Positions 11,701 to 21,020 of a stretch of 64,000 nt of DNA are shown in pieces. The notes under the pieces were generated by a model. The model was not told where the DNA came from. It searched no databases and saw only the letters and a program-made list of their open reading frames with translations. The position numbers were made by a program, and so were the translations under genes. Position 1 is the stretch's first letter. Every line of letters begins with the position of its first letter. The DNA lies in the NCBI RefSeq assembly GCF_033807575.1, contig NC_084721.1, positions 6,076,001-6,140,000 on the forward strand, given 5' to 3'. The stretch is from Cydia pomonella. Lineage: Eukaryota; Arthropoda; Insecta; Lepidoptera; Tortricidae.

Positions 11701-14700
11701 ATAGTTTGCGCGAGAGACAAAGTGGTAAAATGTGTGTCCAAAGTGGTAAAATGTTGAACAAGATCTAATAAGAAGATTTTTTTTTAATACGTCTTAAATT
11801 GTACGGATCCCTTCATGCGCGAGTCCGACTCGCACTTGGCCGCTTTTTAAAGTTATGAAATTTGGTGGATATATCTTAAAAATCTTCTTCTGAGTTTCGT
11901 TTTGGTAACTCTTTAAGTACTTTAGTAACTCAACGGAAAATTATAAAAAAAAAATCGGTACAAATTTTGATTTCATATGAATTCCGCCCAGAATTATAAG
12001 TTCTCCAAACCAGCCATATTTTATCCAAAAGAAACGAAAAAAAAACTATAACAAAATTAAAATTAACCTCCTGCTCCTATGAAATTGAAGTCGGTTAAAA
12101 AACACCCTAACTTTGCTCAATTTTTCGCTATTTTCAGGAACCATAATTCACAGTCACGACTACAGAACAACGGAACCTTACGCTCATCGCCGAGTCCTCA
12201 TCATCGGCGCCGGGCCCTCAGGAATGGAGATCAGCTTAATCGTGGCTGAAGTCACCAGCCGACTGGTTCACAGCCACCACTCGCCTGCCAAATTTGATAC
12301 CACCCACTTCCCGAGCCATTATGTGAAGAAACCTGATGTGAAGGAATTGAATGAGACAGGAGTGATATTTGTTGATGGCAGTTTTGAAGAAGTAGATGAT
12401 GTCATTTTGTGCACAGGTAATATAATATGAACCACTGACATGTGTAGAAATAGAAGACTTGCTTGCGTATTGTTGAAGGGGCTCGATCTCCAGTTGGGAG
12501 TTCGGGGTAGTATGTCCTAAGATGTTAATAATATAATAGGAAATGCTACACAAGTAATCTCTAACAAGTTACCGTCAAAAATATTTTTCGACGCTTACGT
12601 AGTAGTGGCGTCACTGACAGAGCAGAGCTGTCGTGTCACATGATGTTTGTGTAGTCGAGCCTAATATTTAGTGTGGTAAATACAGAACATTACAATAAGT
12701 TCACAATTTTATTGCCGAAAGTACTTCTCTAGATCTAATGAGCCTAAACTCAATGTATTGTTTTTCCATCAGGGAGTTTCTTTGGCTAGCTCATCATCGG
12801 CTCCATGTTAGTATATTATTGCTTTGTCATTGGATATACGGAGGTATGCCAAATTTCAGCTCAATCAGACCCCGGGAAGTGGTTAAATTTAAGTTACTTC
12901 CAAGATGTACTTTAAACATATCTATATCATATACAAATCAAGCTAGCTAAATAAGTGTAAAAATGCTATCAAGTCTGGTAGTAAATTCTCGAGCATACTA
13001 TTAAAAAAACTACACATTAAAAGAGCTTAGCCAGATTCATTAATTTATTTCACGTACCTACTTCCTCAGTATGTATAATTTTGCTCCTATGATGAGTTTG
13101 ATGAGTAAGGGCTCCAGATGTTTTAAGCCTGCAATATTCCTGTAAATGTAAAATGTCGGGCTTTGTTACGATTACTAGTAATTAGTACTAACATATATTT
13201 TCTACAATTGTAATATTTAAAAAATCAACTTAAAATCTCGCCTCATTTTTTCCAGGTTATGAATACGACTACCCCTTCCTGGACAGCAGTAGCGGCCTGA
13301 CGTTCTCGCCGACTCGCGTGGTCCCTCTCTACAAGTACATGGTCAATATACATGAGCCCTCAATGGTGTTCATGGGGCTAGTGGTCCGCGCGTGTGTGGT
13401 CATTGCTATTGACGCTCAAGTAAGTGTAACTGCCCGTGTTGTGTTGATTTTTTATTTGCATTAAGGCTTACCTAAAGCCAGGAAATTAAAAGGGAACAAA
13501 AGATATGGCACCGTGAGAAATTTGCGGCGAAAATATTTATCCTCAACAACTCTGAAATTACACGTTGAACTTTAATCGGTGATCAGAAGTTAATAATATT
13601 GATTTATAGATGGCTGAGCAACGTTTACTACGTGACCAAATATGGGATGCAAATATAATTTAGTTTCCGTGTGTTGTCGGTGTGTTCCTTCATGGTCTGA
13701 CTTGTATTTTATGGTATAACATCCTGATTTATTATGTACATGACTTTACAACAAATAAATAATAAAATAATAATAATGACATGTAGGTAACAATTCAATA
13801 TAAAGAACGAAGATTTTACGTTAGCCCCCTCTCAAGAGGACCCACTAGGTTCCGTTTCTTGAATAAAATAGATCAGTAAGGACCTAAAGACGATCGTAAA
13901 ACATCTCCACGCAATGTTACCCGTTTTATGTAAGTACCTAATTATATGTCGGGAATCGTGAGCGTGGCGACAGCACTGTCATCAGAACCTGCAATAGTGG
14001 ATGACAAGGGCTTTCAATGAAATACGATGTTCAACTCACGGTCTTTACCTGACAAGACCGATTACAAATCATAGAACACGTTACATTTCTTATCATAAGC
14101 AAGCCAGTGAGTGTGACCCAGGAACCGCCACCGACGTCACCTTCTCCCGTTCTCGTCAGAAGAATGATTGACAGCGCACTCCATGACGCCTTAGCGGAAC
14201 TTAGTCTAACGCCACTCAGGTGTAACGTAACACCCTAGCTTGCTCTATTTGACAAATAGGGGGTAATGAAACTCCTCTTAAAGGCGATAGATGGCACGAT
14301 TCAGTTGTTCTCTGACATATGCATATTTGTAGTGTAATTTTCGTTTACAGGCACGATACGCCACAGCGCTAATAAAGGGAAACTTCACTCTGCCGTCCAA
14401 GGAAGCGATGATGGCGGAATGGCAAACACGTGCAGATGCACTTCTCGCCAAGGGTCGTCCGCTGAAAGACATACATCTGCTAGCAGATAAAGAGGTATTC
14501 AGTTAAGCAACATGAAATTAAAATTCACTTTATTATTGACGTATATAGGCTGAATTATTATAATTATTTGTATCTCGTTGGATTTCACGGGTCTATAAAT
14601 CCCGGTCTTTTGATAGGCTTGATATAGATCCAACACGTAGAGGCCCCTTGGAGAGCTTTAATGTCATGTAGAACTCCTGCACCTTATTTTAACTTCTCCC

Positions 14701-15071
14701 ATAGACCTCACTAGATGGCGCTGTATTTTCATTTCGCCAATTTCAGACAAGTCCTTTTTAAGCCCCGTATTGAAGTTACACATAAACGTCACTTTCAAAC
14801 TCTTTCTTAGCGTCTATTATTCATCTTTCATTTTCTTTCTTATTTTTAATTACTTTCATTTATTCAGGACGCCTACTACGAAGAGCTGACAAAAGAATCC
14901 GGTATCGCCCGAGTACCACCAGTCCTTGTCAAGATCCGTGACGAGGACGTTAAGGCCAAACTACAAAACTTGTACACATACAGAAATTACGTGTACACTG
15001 TGCTTGACAATGAAACGTTCACGCGACGTCCGGAGGACGAATCTACCACATCGAATAACACCGTTATATAA
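8742..15071 (+). CDS. FMO: Flavin-containing monooxygenase FMO-A (434 codons here plus initiator Met)
   Basis: FMOs use FAD, NADPH and O2 to oxygenate soft N and S nucleophiles in foreign compounds, usually on ER membranes or secreted in some moths. Exons: 8742-8944, 9498-9636, 10078-10249, 12138-12416, 13256-13419, 14351-14494, 14868-15071; all have AG/GT borders and phases that join without a stop (TAA at 15069). With Met from 6812 the protein is 435 aa, normal for insect FMOs. Motifs: FAD site GAGVAG at 13-18, FMO signature F-G---H---YR at 171-182, NADPH site GAGPSG at 196-201, and LCTGYEYDYPFL in exon 5. Odd points: the usual FATG box reads IGTGHHSKP, and the Pro-rich stretch before AIDAQARY is VVRACVV. 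ATTAAA at 15085-15090 is a candidate polyA signal. Introns hold many repeats. Family is certain; substrate is not predictable. Confidence 0.93.
9673..9710. repeat. Perfect 17-bp hairpin with 4-nt loop
   Basis: Arm 9673-9689 (AGGAGCCGTGTATCATG), loop CTGT, and arm 9694-9710 is its exact reverse complement. It lies 36 nt after the splice donor at 9637 and 10 nt before the MITE at 9721. Confidence 0.9.
9721..9954. repeat. MITE with 33-bp terminal inverted repeats in FMO-A intron
   Basis: The left end 9721-9753 and right end 9922-9954 are reverse complements at 32 of 33 positions (GTCGGCGGCTGATCGT...AGGCAGATCGT). The 234-bp element has no coding capacity and lies in the intron between the exons at 9498 and 10078. 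Confidence 0.9.
10278..10463. repeat. Interspersed repeat fragment, class unknown
   Basis: A relatively GC-rich block (CCGGAGGAATAGGCAGAGACC, then CTTGACCTGGCCTTTCTTC) differs in composition from the intron around it. I recall this type of sequence as recurring in moth genomes, but there is no second copy in the window, so the repeat status is inference. Confidence 0.35.
10604..10799. repeat. 21-bp minisatellite, about 9.3 units
   Basis: The unit ACCGTACCCAAAGTGTCATTT is repeated nine times with substitutions (CATTT/CGTTT; ACCGTA/ACCATA/AACGTA/ACCTTA), plus a partial unit ACCATAG. One unit gains and loses a base in compensating fashion (AACGTAATCTAAGTGTCGTTT) and the 21-bp register is kept. 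The period is a multiple of three, so the - strand stays open as a heptapeptide repeat of NDTLG(M/T)V type. It lies in the FMO-A intron, antisense to the gene. Confidence 0.9.
10827..11848 (+). repeat. gggttccgta element, three-module copy
   Basis: Ends: AGGGTTCCGTAGCCAAATGGC and GCGAGTCCGACTCGCACTTGGCCGCTTTTT. A module of about 250-290 bp (CCCATACGTGTGGGGTATC, poly-C tract, TGATATACATTGCC, GATCTAGTAAG) starts near 11069 and again near 11361; a third, shortened one starts near 11640. Copies at 46420 (two modules), 8097 and 17117 (one) differ mainly in module number. It has no ORF. The terminal hairpin GCGAGTC-GACTCGC with a fixed end would suit a non-autonomous Helitron, but the CTRR end is not clear, so class is left open. 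Confidence 0.85.
11849..12137. other. Intron sequence, nothing recognised
   Basis: AT-rich remainder of the FMO-A intron up to the TTTTCAG acceptor at 12137. Confidence 0.4.
12417..13255 (+). other. FMO-A intron 12417-13255
   Basis: AT-rich, with no gene. About 12770-12930 (CTAGCTCATCATC...CCGGGAAGTGGTTAAATTTAAGTTACTT) loosely resembles the repeat at 18960-19190. Confidence 0.35.
13420..14350 (+). other. FMO-A intron 13420-14350
   Basis: No gene or clear repeat family is seen. The 3' half is a little richer in GC. Confidence 0.35.
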
Positions 15072-15084
15072 ACTCGAAGAAGAC

Positions 15085-15090
15085 ATTAAA
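15085..15090 (+). terminator. Candidate polyadenylation signal of FMO-A (ATTAAA)
   Basis: ATTAAA lies 13 nt after the TAA stop and is followed by T-rich sequence. It is the only signal-like hexamer close to the stop. Confidence 0.4.
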
Positions 15091-15170
15091 ATAATCTTTA
15101 TTATGTAAATAATTCTTAATTTAAAAATATATATATAAATAATCTGTTGTCGCTGACTGTACTTTTCTTT

Positions 15171-15323
15171 CAAATGCTCATCGAGACAATTCTAACAAAC
15201 CTAAACACAATTAATTAGGTTGTATTGTTATATCACAGAGTTCATATGGCCACCTCGCGTGTCCATCATCATATCAGCTCTATGGTACCATAATATTGCA
15301 TTGTCACCTAACTTACGTATGTA
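15171..15323 (-). repeat. Interspersed repeat, inverted relative to 19045-19190
   Basis: This is the reverse complement of the segment at 19045-19190: both share TGGTACCATAATATTGCATTGTCACC, TGGCCACCTC and GCTCATCGAGACAATTCTAA in mirrored order. The two copies bracket the duplicated region 16.2-18.3 kb. Confidence 0.75.
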
Positions 15324-15560
15324 AAAAGAATCAGAAGTATATTGTTGTACTGTGTAGGTACAAAAAAAAAAAATTACGTGCTCCATATGTAATAATTTAG
15401 CTAAATAAAGACAAGGAAACTACAGCAGGGCACCGCGATAATACGTACATAGAAGTGGTCACAATTGTGGAATTGTGGATGTCACAAGATGGTACTGAAC
15501 CAAGTCGAAATGAGCTTCGAAAGTTTCATCGATAAACTTTTCGCGACCGTTATGTTCACC

Positions 15561-15690
15561 TATAGTGTGTCAAGCCATTTCCGTCAGTAGAATAATGCGG
15601 CTAATAAAAAAAAAGTAAGTACTAAGCCCTATCGTCCTATAGAAAATGTGAATTTCGCGCAGTTTTCTACTGGCAAATTGACAGACTATA
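15561..15690. repeat. MITE, tatagtctgtcaa family
   Basis: The left end TATAGTGTGTCAAGCC..GTCAGTAGAA pairs with the right end TCTACTGGCAAATTGACAGACTATA; inner CCTATAGAAAATGTGAATTTCGCGC completes the fold-back. Relatives are at 16706, 17084, 19459 and 20921. Confidence 0.75.
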
Positions 15691-16254
15691 TACCTTAGTT
15701 GACTGGCTTCTAATAGGGTTGTTTCCATATACAAATCTTAGGACAGAATTGTATCCCAATAAATTCTTTTGGATTATAAGAACATGTTAAACTACTTTTA
15801 GGGGACCTGTATTGACCATATTTTTGTAAATATTGAATTTAAAATATCTTTTGGCACACGTCACGTGACCAAACTCGAAACGTTATTGAAGATTCTGATG
15901 ACGTCACAACTCTCGGATTGACATTGTTGACAGTTAGGCGATAAACAACAAATGACAAATGTCAGTTGACAGTTCGTATCTTCTACGTGTGTATGTAGTT
16001 ATGTGTCAAACCGTGAACTGTGACGTCACACAATTTTCAAAGAGCGTTTTGGGCGCGAAAGCATCTGTCAAAATCTATTTTGTTAATTTTACATATTTAA
16101 AGCCGTTTTTAGTATAAAAGTTGAATTTTAGAGCAACTTTTAGGTAATATAGAACGTAATACAAGCGTTATAAAAATTGGAAACAACCCTATTCATCAGT
16201 TTGTTATTTTACGTAATTTACCCAAAGTTTGATTATTCATTCAAGTTTATCGCA

Positions 16255-16503
16255 GGGTTGCAAGCAGTAAAATAGTCGATTTTAGATCGTTACCAGTTTT
16301 AGTCAAACCTTAACGCAGAGTGATTTCTGAACGAACGATTCCTCACCGTCAAAGTTAAAACGTAGTGATTATATATTATGCTCTTTGGTCAAAGTTTATT
16401 TATTTTGACATTAGTCAATCGGAGTCGGAGGCCAGACCGGGTGATTGTTGCGGTTCGTTGTACTCCATATTATTACGAGATAAACAGTTGTATTTCTGTG
16501 AGT
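16255..16503 (+). promoter_or_regulatory. Duplicated segment ending in a splice donor (candidate 5' exon, copy 1)
   Basis: This is a diverged paralogue of 20057-20354. Shared blocks: GTTGCAAGCA, GATCGTTACCAG/GGTCGTTACCGG, GTGATTTCTGAACGAACGATTC, GGCCAGACCGG, and ACTCCATATTATTACGAGATAAACAGTTGTATTTCT followed by GTGAGT. The conserved end at a donor-like hexamer suggests a promoter plus non-coding first exon. The next open acceptor on this strand is at 24390, just before the 1165-aa ORF. Transcript evidence is lacking. Confidence 0.35.
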
Positions 16504-16705
16504 AAATTTCAATTAGTTTCAGTTTTTAATAGATACTTTTTTTAAGTATATATGTATGTACTATTTATAATTAGGTCAGTCGCTTAAAATTTGCATAGGG
16601 ATGACAAACAAATTAATATCTACAAATGGTGTAATAATAAGAATTAGTCGTCGGGTTTTTTTTTGTTAGTTACGAGTCATACGACCCAAAGGTTAACTGG
16701 GTATT

Positions 16706-16838
16706 TATAGTCTGTCAAGCCACTTCCGTAAGAAGAAAAAAGCAGCAAGTTTAAAAAATGTAGGCGCGAAGGGTTATCGTTCCATATAAACTTTTGAATT
16801 TCGCCTTTTTTCTTCTACCACAAAGTTGTTTGATAGAA
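16706..16838. repeat. MITE, tatagtctgtcaa family
   Basis: TATAGTCTGTCAAGCCACTTCCGT at the left, and TTTTCTTCTACCACAAAGTTGTTTGATAGA at the right. The internal TGTAGGCGCGAAGGGTTATCGTTCC is shared with 19459-19551. Confidence 0.65.
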
Positions 16839-17083
16839 GTGTTTCTTAAATATAACGATTCCTAGCTATAACGATGGTACTAACAATGTTGTATGGAATT
16901 CTGGTGGTTCTGAAATATTTTTTTTTTAATCTACACGCATACAAAAATACATTAAATTTTTTTTTTTTCAAAAAACTATAGATTATATTTTATACCTACG
17001 GTATTGTAATTACCAAAGCTAAGCTTTTATATTTAATCTATTAGACATCCACCTATTGTAAATAAATAAATAAATAAATCATG

Positions 17084-17725
17084 TAGTCTGTCAGCCATTT
17101 CCGTCAGTAGAAAAAGCGGCCAAGTGCGAGTCGGACTCGCCCATGAAGGGTTCCGTACCATTTATGTCGTATTAAAAAAAACTACTTACTAGATCTCGTT
17201 CAAACCAATTTTTGGTGGAAGTTTGCATGGTAATGTATATCATATATTTTGTTTAGATTTTTCATTCTGTTATTTTAGAAGTTACAGGGGGGGGGGGGGA
17301 CACATTTTTTCACTGTGGAAGTGTCTCTCGCGCAAACTATTCAGTTTAGAAAAAAATGATATTAGGAACCTAAATATCATTTTTGAAGACCTATCCATAG
17401 ATACCCCACACGTATGGGTTTGATGAAAAAAGATTTTTTGAGTTTCAGTTCTAAGTATGTGGAACCCCCAAAATTTATTGTTTTTTTTTTCTATTTTTGT
17501 GTAAAAATCTTAATGCGGTTCATAGAATAAATCTATTTACCAAGTTTGAACAGTATAGCTCTTATAGTTTCGGAAAAAAGTGGCTGTGACATAACCGGAC
17601 AGACAGACAGACATGACGAATCTATAAGGGTTCCGTTTTTTGCCATTTGGCTACGGAACCCTAAAAAGCGGCAAAGAAAATTTGAAATTCGAGTCTTCTC
17701 TGCTGACAAACATATCTTTAAAAAA
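17084..17725. repeat. MITE (tatagtctgtcaa family) split by another element
   Basis: The left part, 17084-17116 (GTAGTCTGTCAGCCATTTCCGTCAGTAGAAAAAGCGG), and right part, 17668-17725 (AAAGAAAATTTGAAATTCGAGTCTTCTCTGCTGACAAA), are the two halves of one MITE. The gggttccgta element at 17117-17667 sits between them. AAAAAGCGG occurs at both junctions. Confidence 0.6.
17117..17667 (-). repeat. gggttccgta element, single-module copy
   Basis: CGGCCAAGTGCGAGTCGGACTCGCC to CTACGGAACCCTAAAAA, with one internal module and a run of about 13 G. It is inserted in the MITE at 17084-17725. The short ORFs inside are copies of the same non-coding module seen at 46.7 and 47.0 kb. Confidence 0.9.
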
Positions 17726-18162
17726 TATTGAAGTATTCACAATGGCTTCGTTAATCTACAGACATGTTAAAAGAAGTAATGCATTTACTTTTTTTGTTAT
17801 TTCTACTCAGAATCACGTGCATTATAATTAAGAAGAAATAATCCTAATAAAGTTTTTTTATGGGGATAATGCATAGGTATACACATACATACACATTACA
17901 TTTTGTATGTTCTTACCCATACACTGACTAACGGCAAGACACTCGGCAACAAAAACGGGTCATATTTCTCTTTTTTCCGAAGCAAATACAAACATTTTTC
18001 AACCTTATAAAAAATGTGAGCATGGTTAATTTTATTTTCTGAAAGTCCCCTATATAACAAACATTAATTATAATACTATCTATATTCTCAGAAACGTCTT
18101 ATCTACCTAGGGATACATACCTGCGAGGTATACCTGCAAGGATTAAAGCAGACATATTATAT

Positions 18163-18297
18163 TAGGTACAGTCAGCGTCAAATTCTTTGTAGCAGTCAAA
18201 GTGGCCAAATAGTTTGGTACACCATACTAAATATATGGTGTACCGAACTATTTGGCTACTTTGGTTGCTACAAAGTATTTGACACTGACTGTACCTA
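18163..18297. repeat. Near-perfect palindromic fold-back, about 64-bp arms
   Basis: Left arm from TAGGTACAGTCAGCGTCAAA and right arm ending TTTGACACTGACTGTACCTA pair over about 64 bp with roughly six mismatches and almost no loop (ACCATACTAAATATATGGTGT centre). It shares the ACAGTC-type end with 28337-28476 and 40163-40270. Confidence 0.9.
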
Positions 18298-18460
18298 CGT
18301 ACCTAATCGATAACAAAACCACTTTCGAGGACTAGAGCCCCATTCAGATTCAACAATTGGCGCGCCTGTACAAACGTATTTATTTTTTATTTATTAGTTT
18401 TCAGATTTTACCCTGAATTTAAATAATAATAATAAATAAATAAATAAATAAATAATAATA

Positions 18461-18718
18461 AATAAATATTATAGGACATTATTACACAAATTGACTAAGT
18501 CCCACAGTAAGCTCAATAAGGCTTGTGTTGAGGGTACTTAGACAACGATATATATAATATATAAATATTTATAAATACTTAAATACATAGAAAACACCCA
18601 TGACTCAGGAACAAATATCCATGCTCATCACACGAATAAATGCCCTTACCAGGATTTGAACCCGGGACCATCAGCTTCGTAGGCAGGGTCACTACCCACT
18701 AGGCCAAACCGGTCGTCA
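18461..18718 (-). repeat. tRNA-headed SINE, full-length copy
   Basis: Read on the - strand it begins GACGACCGGTTTGGCCTAGTGG (pol III A box TGGCCTAGTGG), has a B box at GGTTCAAATCC, and then the body conserved in the copies at 23239, 38299, 42833 and 62509 (TGAGCATGGATATTTGTTCCTGAGTCATGGGTG; CTTATTGAGCTTACTGTGGG). It ends in ATATTTAT(T) next to an (AAAT)n tract at 18423-18460. Confidence 0.9.
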
Positions 18719-18959
18719 AATTTGTAAATTAAAAAATAATAAATATATGTAACATATAAAATATAAATAAATAAATAAATATATGTATATATGTAATTTG
18801 TAAAATTTGTAATGTAACACGATATTACTTGCCAAATTTCATAGTTCTAGGTCAACGGAGAGTACCCTATACATTTTGATTCCCTTGAGGGTGTGGAAAT
18901 ATGTATATGTTTTTTGCGGCAAGATCGGCCGAATCTTTTTTTATAAGCTTTTATTTACT

Positions 18960-19190
18960 TTCACCTGACCGTTGTGTTTGTAATCAAATCTTGCAAGTTA
19001 AATTTGACCTACTTCCCGGTTTCCGATGAAGCTGAAAATTTGGGTACATATGTAAGTCGGGTGACAATGCAATATTATGGTACCATCGAGATGATCTGAT
19101 GATGGAGACAGGAGGTGGCCATTGGAACTCTGTGATAAAACAACGTAACCTAATTGTGTTTGGGGTTTTTAGAATTGTCTCGATGAGTAT
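18960..19190 (+). repeat. Interspersed repeat, inverted partner of 15171-15323
   Basis: Contains TTTGTAATCAAATCTTGCAAGTTAAATTTGACC, then GACAATGCAATATTATGGTACCA and GGAGGTGGCCATTGGAAC. The part from 19045 on is the reverse complement of 15171-15323. Non-coding. Confidence 0.7.
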
Positions 19191-19379
19191 TAGTTACTTG
19201 TGGAAAGAAAAGTACAGTCAGAGATAAAAGCTTGTACCAAAAATGAAATTTTTGCCAAAACTTATTTCCGTTAACTTAGAAGTTTGATTTTCACAGCTTC
19301 AAAGGACTATAGACAATACGCATATGGTTTTAATTTCAACTCGATATCTCCCCGCGTTCCCGAGATAAAGGGTCTTGGC

Positions 19380-19551
19380 AGACATACAGACGGACGGATG
19401 GACGGACTGACAGACAGACGGACGGCTCTATTTTTTCCTTTTGAAGTACGGAACCTTAAAAATGTAGGCGCGCAGGGTTGTGTTCCTACAGAAAATTTGA
19501 ATTTCGCGCCTTTTTCTACTGACAAGGTTATTTGACAGACTATAGCCAAAG
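19380..19551. repeat. gggttccgta-type end (19380-19456) abutting half of a tatagtctgtcaa MITE (19459-19551)
   Basis: GACGGACGGATGGACGG..TTTTGAAGTACGGAACCTTAAAAA is followed directly by TGTAGGCGCGCAGGGTTGTGTTCCTACAG..TTTTTCTACTGACAAGGTTATTTGACAGACTATA, the right half of the MITE. This looks like a second case of that element landing in this MITE. Confidence 0.6.
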
Positions 19552-19560
19552 TTTTTTCAT

Positions 19561-20050
19561 TAAGGGCCCTCCACACTCGTGCGCGAATCGAGGCGCGAAG
19601 CCGCGAACGCGAGTGTGGATGGCCCTCGCGTCGATTTCGCAGATTGTTCACGCCTTCGCGCCTTATTCCCCGTTTTTTGTCGGTATTTGGCCCGGGTCAA
19701 AGGAGACGCGAAGCGCGAACTTGCAAGACTCTACACTCGCAATCGCTTCGCGCCGCGATTCGCTCACGAGTCCGTTAATCTGTGAACTGTCATAACCTTC
19801 TATGGCGGCTACTTGGTTATATTGGGTGCGAACTTGATCAACCAAAAATCAATTTGACAGTTCCCAGTTTGAATCAGTGCCTTGCCGCAAACTAAATCCG
19901 ATCAGCTGACGCTTCGGCGCCATCTTGCCGCGAACCAAACTGCGAAATCGCCGTGAAGTTGTGCGAGTGTGGAGTCTACGTCAACATCGCGGTATGTTCA
20001 CTCCACGAAGTCGCGCCGCGATTCACGCGCATAGTCTGGAGGGGACTTTA
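19561..20050. repeat. GC-rich fold-back element, about 490 bp
   Basis: The left end TAAGGGCCCTCCACACTCGTGCGCGAATCG..GCGCGAA and right end TTCG..CGCCGCGATTCACGCGCATAGTCTGGAGGGGACTTTA are imperfect inverted repeats of about 45 bp. The inside repeats AGTGTGGA / TCGCGCCGCGATTC words. It is very CpG-rich against an AT-rich background. ORFs of 87 and 114 codons here are by-products of this composition. Confidence 0.75.
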
Positions 20051-20056
20051 AATTTC

Positions 20057-20354
20057 ATCGTAGAGTTGCAAGCATCAAAAAGTCGATAGGTCGTTACCGG
20101 TTTTAGTCCATCCTCAACCCAGAACCCAGCGTGATTTCTGAACGAACGATTCGCCACGCGTCACTTGTAGGCTGTAGCGCGGCGCGGCGCAGTCTGTGAC
20201 ACCGGGCACGGCACTGTGTGCGTGTGTATTCGTATACAACGTATACATTTTATTTATATCCATTATTCATCAGCTGAAGGCCAGACCGGTTAACTTTAGC
20301 GATTCATCGATTACTCCGTATTAATACGAGTTAAGCAGTTGTATTTCTGTAAGT
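20057..20354 (+). promoter_or_regulatory. Duplicated segment ending in a splice donor (candidate 5' exon, copy 2)
   Basis: Paralogue of 16255-16503; it ends ATTACTCCGTATTAATACGAGTTAAGCAGTTGTATTTCT followed by GTAAGT. Homology resumes after the donor (20430-20500 with 16590-16660, and 21625-21800 plus 21925-21965 with 18035-18135 plus 18290-18345), so the duplication unit was about 2 kb. This is the nearer candidate first exon for the gene at 24399. There is no transcript evidence. Confidence 0.35.
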
Positions 20355-20920
20355 ACATTACTATACATACATACTTTTCGGTATTAATATTGAAACAAGT
20401 AGGTAAATAAGTAAAGCCGTGTAAAATTTACGTACTCAGGATGACTAAAACAAATTACTACTAATGGTACAAGAATTTGTCGTCTGTTTTTCCTGTTACA
20501 CGAACGTCCTGAACACGGTATAGTTAGGTATTTTAGCTATAATAAGTGGTAGGTACCAAAATTCTGGACTCTTTGACTATTTGATATAGTTTACCCGTTT
20601 TTCTTAGATCAAGTAGGTACGCCATAGTAAATGATCTTACAAATCGGTCAGGCTATACAAACAAAAATCCCGTAAGTATTGTTTATATGGCGTGTTACAA
20701 AAATATAGTGTAGTTTCAAAAACAGACTTGTGTTTATGTGCATTTAAAAAAGTGAAAACGCGTCCTAAAATAGTTATTGGAACCAAGTTTTTTTTTTATA
20801 ACACAGGTAGGTAGTAGATAAAAACTTAGTACGGTACACTGAAAACTTTTTTTTATGGTTACATAGCGATAATGGCAAAACTCTGTCCGTACCGTATGTC
20901 ACAGCCATTTTACTGGGAAT

Positions 20921-21020
20921 CTAGACTCTGACACAGCCACTTTGTCAGTAGCAAAACGGCGGTAATGAAATGTAAGCGCGAAGGACAATTTTAATTGCGC
21001 CTTTTTTTACTGGCAAATTG
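20921..21020. repeat. Diverged MITE, tatagtctgtcaa family
   Basis: CAGCCACTTTGTCAGTAGCAAAACGGCGG..TAAGCGCGAAGGACAATTTTAATTGCGCC..TTTACTGGCAAATTG follows the layout of the copies at 15561 and 16706, but the outer ends are worn. Confidence 0.5.

Noticed and set aside
18640..18718. tRNA-like A and B boxes here and at 23239, 38299, 42833, 61740 and 62680
   Set aside because: The boxes are perfect but no acceptor stem or anticodon arm folds, and the sequence continues into a SINE body. They are SINE heads, not tRNA genes.
19307..19795. ORFs of 83-114 codons on both strands
   Set aside because: They cross the GC-rich fold-back and a gggttccgta end; no conserved motif, and both strands are open for compositional reasons.
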